From CAWUKT01 sp041565275 (lineage in GTDB: Bacteria > Bacteroidota > Bacteroidia > J057 > JADKCL01), in the NCBI GenBank assembly GCA_041565275.1, contig JBFGVE010000130.1, positions 1 through 8,338 of the forward strand: a stretch of 8,338 bases of DNA. Direction: 5' to 3'. The translations under genes and the position numbers were made by a program. The notes beneath the pieces were generated by a model. That model searched no databases, had not been told where the DNA came from, and saw only the letters and a program-made list of their open reading frames with translations. The first letter of the stretch is position 1, and each line of letters opens with the position of its first letter. Shown here piece after piece: positions 6,842 to 8,338 of this stretch.

Positions 6842-7381
6842 TTAAAGCTTCAAGGCATTGTTTACCTCCGCAGGACTAAAATGTGCCGGATCAAAATCTC
6901 CTTCCAACCATTCCTTGTATTCTTGATGTTCAGGGTGGTGAGGATCCGAAATGGCGTCAAGCAAATTCATAAACCCTGGAATTCCACCGCAATCTTCCGG
7001 TGGACAATTGAGAGCCCCACCTGTACATTGGGGGTAAAATTCTCCTTTGACGGGTTTTATCGTTGACTCAAGCAATAGGACGTGATGCCACCCGTCTCCG
7101 AAATCATATTCATAGTGCATTTTATCGCCAGGTTCCTTCAAGAGATCAGAAAGCACCACACCTTCATAGTCGGTTTCGCCACCCTCTTCCCAAAGGAGAT
7201 CATGAGAAGGTGTATAGAACACCTTTCCAGCGATAAATTGATGGAGGTGGGAGTTCGTCCAGCCCATGGTGGTTTGCAGGATATTGTGCAGATCGGACAG
7301 CAATGTGTCAGGCTTTACGAGGATGCGCCGCCAAATTTTGGGGCGGGAGCCTGAAAGGGTAATATGAATTTGATAGATCAT
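6842..7381 (-). CDS. pRiA4b ORF-3 family protein (IS1096 TnpR-like)
   Basis: The 179-residue product from the ATG at 7381 opens with MIYQIHITLSGSRPKIWRRI, the usual start of the plasmid pRiA4b ORF-3 family. Further family marks are the YEYDFGDGWHH motif (90-100) and the Cys-rich stretch C-x6-CPPEDCGG (119-133), followed by a helical tail with DPHHPEH. The length is close to that of single-domain members. The family is found on plasmids, in IS1096 and across genomes. Its biochemical role is not established, and the TnpR (resolvase) label is historical, so recombinase activity should not be assumed. An in-frame ATG at 7456 would add 25 residues, but that stretch is read from the neighbouring IS inverted repeat and has no family similarity. 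The gene lies 61 bp from an IS end, so its native upstream region may have been cut. Confidence 0.88.
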   Translation of the reverse strand: MIYQIHITLSGSRPKIWRRILVKPDTLLSDLHNILQTTMGWTNSHLHQFIAGKVFYTPSHDLLWEEGGETDYEGVVLSDLLKEPGDKMHYEYDFGDGWHHVLLLESTIKPVKGEFYPQCTGGALNCPPEDCGGIPGFMNLLDAISDPHHPEHQEYKEWLEGDFDPAHFSPAEVNNALKL

Positions 7382-7385
7382 TGCG

Positions 7386-7393
7386 CAAAAATA
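7386..7393 (-). promoter_or_regulatory. Possible -7 element for the pRiA4b-type gene
   Basis: Read on the minus strand this is TATTTTTG, an exact TAnnTTTG match. It ends only 4 nt before the ATG at 7381 and no TTG is found about 19 nt further upstream. If used, the mRNA would be nearly leaderless, so the match may be accidental. Confidence 0.2.
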
Positions 7394-7442
7394 GAAATTT
7401 AATTGAAGAAGATAATATATCGCGCCTGTCGCTATGGGAGGA

Positions 7443-7462
7443 CAGGGCAATCGCATCTAAAT
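7443..7462 (+). repeat. Left terminal inverted repeat of the ISAs1-type element
   Basis: CAGGGCAATCGCATCTAAAT is the exact reverse complement of 8002-8021. One more base on each side (A7442, T8022) also pairs, which may be chance. Read outward, this repeat contains an ATG (7456-7454) that opens a frame into the neighbouring leftward gene. Confidence 0.95.
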
Positions 7463-7542
7463 GACTATTATCCTGAACTGTCCCGGTAATCCTTGTGGGA
7501 AGTGACGGTTGAAGGTATAGATTGAAATGACGAGAATGGACG

Positions 7543-8007
7543 ATGTGCAATACAAAACGGTTCCTTTCAGAATATTTTGATGATTTGACCGACCCTCGAG
7601 TCGATCGGACCAAGCTTTGTTCGCTCAAAAAGATTGTCTTCCTAACCATCGTGGGTGTTCTTAGTGGAGCAGGAAAATGGGTAGAAATAGAGGAATTTAC
7701 CAAAATGCGATCCGATTGGCTGAGCAAACACCTGGATTTGAGTACAGCTATCCCCTCACATGATACATGAGGTGGCTGAGCAAGTCGATGCTGGCCACGG
7801 CCGAGTAGAAACACGAAAATGTTCACTGATCAATGACTTTAAATGGTTCGAAAAAGCCAAAGAATGGCCTGGTTTGAAGTCAATCAGCAAAGTGGAGCGT
7901 GCAAGATATATCCTTCCCCCAAATACAGAAAGGCAAGCCTACGTGTAAAACTCAAAAGGTGCTCATGGAGCAATGAGTACCTCGAATTGGAAATGGGAAT
8001 TATTTAG
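7543..8007 (+). pseudogene. ISAs1-family transposase, disrupted by two deletions
   Basis: Three surviving pieces can be recognised. Piece one (7543-7770) is the N-terminal DDE_Tnp_1-associated region: FLSEYFDDLTDPRVDRTK, then KKIVFLTIVGVLSGA and IEEFTKMRSDWL to IPSHDT, followed at once by a TGA. Piece two (about 7772-7948, in the +1 frame relative to piece one) is the region after the catalytic core: GHGRVETRKC, then DFKWFEKAKEWPGLKSISKVER. It ends at a TAA. Piece three (7948-8007, back in the first frame) is the extreme C-terminus, KLKRCSWSNEYLE, with its stop inside the right inverted repeat. The DDE catalytic core between pieces one and two is gone. So is the HWxIEN-type region, with the last part of the catalytic site, between pieces two and three. 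The gene cannot make an active enzyme. Confidence 0.85.
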
Positions 8008-8021
8008 ATGCGATTGCCCTG
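8002..8021 (-). repeat. Right terminal inverted repeat of the ISAs1-type element
   Basis: ATTTAGATGCGATTGCCCTG mirrors the left end with no mismatch. The stop codon of the transposase tail (8005-8007) lies inside it, a compact arrangement common in small IS elements. Confidence 0.95.
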
Positions 8022-8035
8022 TGAAGCGGGTGTGC

Positions 8036-8065
8036 TTGCACTATGCTCGATAAGTCTTATATTTG
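8036..8065 (+). promoter_or_regulatory. Strong Bacteroidota-type promoter for the LysM gene
   Basis: TTG at 8036-8038 is followed after exactly 19 nt by TATATTTG at 8058-8065, a full match to the -33 TTG / -7 TAnnTTTG consensus with preferred spacing. Transcription would begin near 8072, leaving a leader of about 38 nt. The -33 box lies 14 bp outside the right end of the IS, so the promoter belongs to the flanking DNA and not to the element. Confidence 0.6.
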
Positions 8066-8109
8066 TTTTATCACTGTTTGACTAACAGACAAAGTAACTG
8101 CTCCTACTT

Positions 8110-8338
8110 ATGCATACGCTCCTTTCTCCAAACGAAAAACAGAAAGTATCCCAATCTGACAAGGATAGCGGACTGAATTCTGTGGGCCGTACTCTTGCAC
8201 CTCTCCCCTTCCAATTGAAAGCGGATTCCATTCAACGTAAGCCTGCCGGGAATACTTCTGGCGGAAGAGACTCCACCTACACAGTAAAAGAGGGTGATAC
8301 CCTCTGGGAAATTGCATTGACGGTCTACGGTGATGGCT
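8110..8338 (+). CDS. LysM-domain protein, N-terminal fragment; possible injection-system or toxin-associated protein
   Basis: The first 76 codons are visible and the gene runs off the window. The start is the first ATG after an in-frame TAA at 8095-8097. Residues 1-55 are a polar, low-complexity linker without a signal peptide. It contains APLPFQLKADSIQRKP, a short pattern I associate with Bacteroidota proteins that carry DUF4157 (eCIS core) or related toxin-delivery domains. Residues 57-76 (YTVKEGDTLWEIALTVYGDG) are the start of a LysM repeat, which in the family binds N-acetylglucosamine-containing glycans and also occurs in phage-tail and contractile-injection baseplate proteins. The lack of a signal peptide fits a cytoplasmically loaded cargo better than a cell-wall enzyme. 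The LysM call is secure; the wider role is inference from 76 residues. Confidence 0.8.
   Translation, partial: MHTLLSPNEKQKVSQSDKDSGLNSVGRTLAPLPFQLKADSIQRKPAGNTSGGRDSTYTVKEGDTLWEIALTVYGDG

Larger units (their letters stand above)
7443..8021 (+). mobile_element. Internally deleted ISAs1-family insertion sequence (579 bp)
   Basis: The element is bounded by perfect 20-bp terminal inverted repeats and contains only pieces of an ISAs1-type DDE transposase. Intact members of the family are roughly 1.2-1.4 kb with one transposase gene of about 370 codons, so more than half is missing. Both ends are complete, so the copy could in principle be moved by a full-length relative elsewhere in the genome, like a MITE. 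No target duplication is seen: the nine bases before the left end (ATGGGAGGA) and after the right end (TGAAGCGGG) do not match. This suggests a rearrangement after insertion. Confidence 0.85.

Noticed and set aside
7308..7826. 172-codon minus-strand ORF spanning the IS left end
   Set aside because: It crosses the inverted repeat and runs antisense to the transposase remnant, and it overlaps the conserved start of the pRiA4b-type gene in another frame; no domain is seen.
1..8338. CRISPR array, tRNA, rRNA, intein or tandem repeat
   Set aside because: No regularly spaced repeat, tRNA-like T-arm sequence or rRNA-like stretch was seen by eye on either strand, and recA reads through its motifs without an insertion.

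Overview
The window looks like a chromosomal segment of a Bacteroidota bacterium, most likely of the Saprospiria/Lewinella type. Three things point there. A large secreted protein ends in a type IX secretion (Por) sorting domain. Exact matches to the Bacteroidota promoter consensus (TTG, about 19 nt, TAnnTTTG) lie before recA and before the last gene. The sigma/anti-sigma pair and the last gene are of a style common in that class. The lineage is an inference from family resemblance, not from a search.

Layout, left to right. The 5' end of a leftward gene with a signal peptide (1-61) diverges from a rightward three-gene cluster (270-2129): an ECF sigma factor, a single-pass membrane protein that is probably its anti-sigma factor (20-nt overlap), and a secreted protein of unknown function with a coiled-coil tail (2-nt gap). 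A 336-bp AT-rich spacer containing an inverted repeat and a good promoter candidate leads to a complete recA (2466-3506). Convergent to recA is a large leftward gene (3599-6238) for a multidomain exported protein: sugar dehydrogenase-like beta-propeller, Ig-like domain, a further beta-rich region, PA14-like domain and T9SS sorting tail. About 360 bp upstream of it show no credible gene, only a hairpin. Next come a doubtful small membrane ORF and a leftward gene of the pRiA4b ORF-3 family.

The most informative structure is at 7443-8021. It is a 579-bp internally deleted copy of an ISAs1-family insertion sequence, bounded by perfect 20-bp terminal inverted repeats. The start, a middle piece and the extreme C-terminus of the transposase survive as three pieces in two reading frames, and the whole catalytic core is missing. 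It sits 61 bp upstream of the pRiA4b-type gene and 14 bp upstream of the -33 box of the last gene. That last gene (8110 to the window end) starts with a low-complexity linker and a LysM domain. Its style is that of Bacteroidota proteins associated with contractile injection systems or DUF4157-type toxins, but only 76 residues are visible.

Functionally the window is a mix: a cell-surface signalling operon, a housekeeping recombinase, an exported carbohydrate-related protein and an accessory boundary marked by a dead IS. I see no CRISPR array, tRNA or rRNA. The best lead for something undescribed is the truncated LysM protein and whatever lies to its right.
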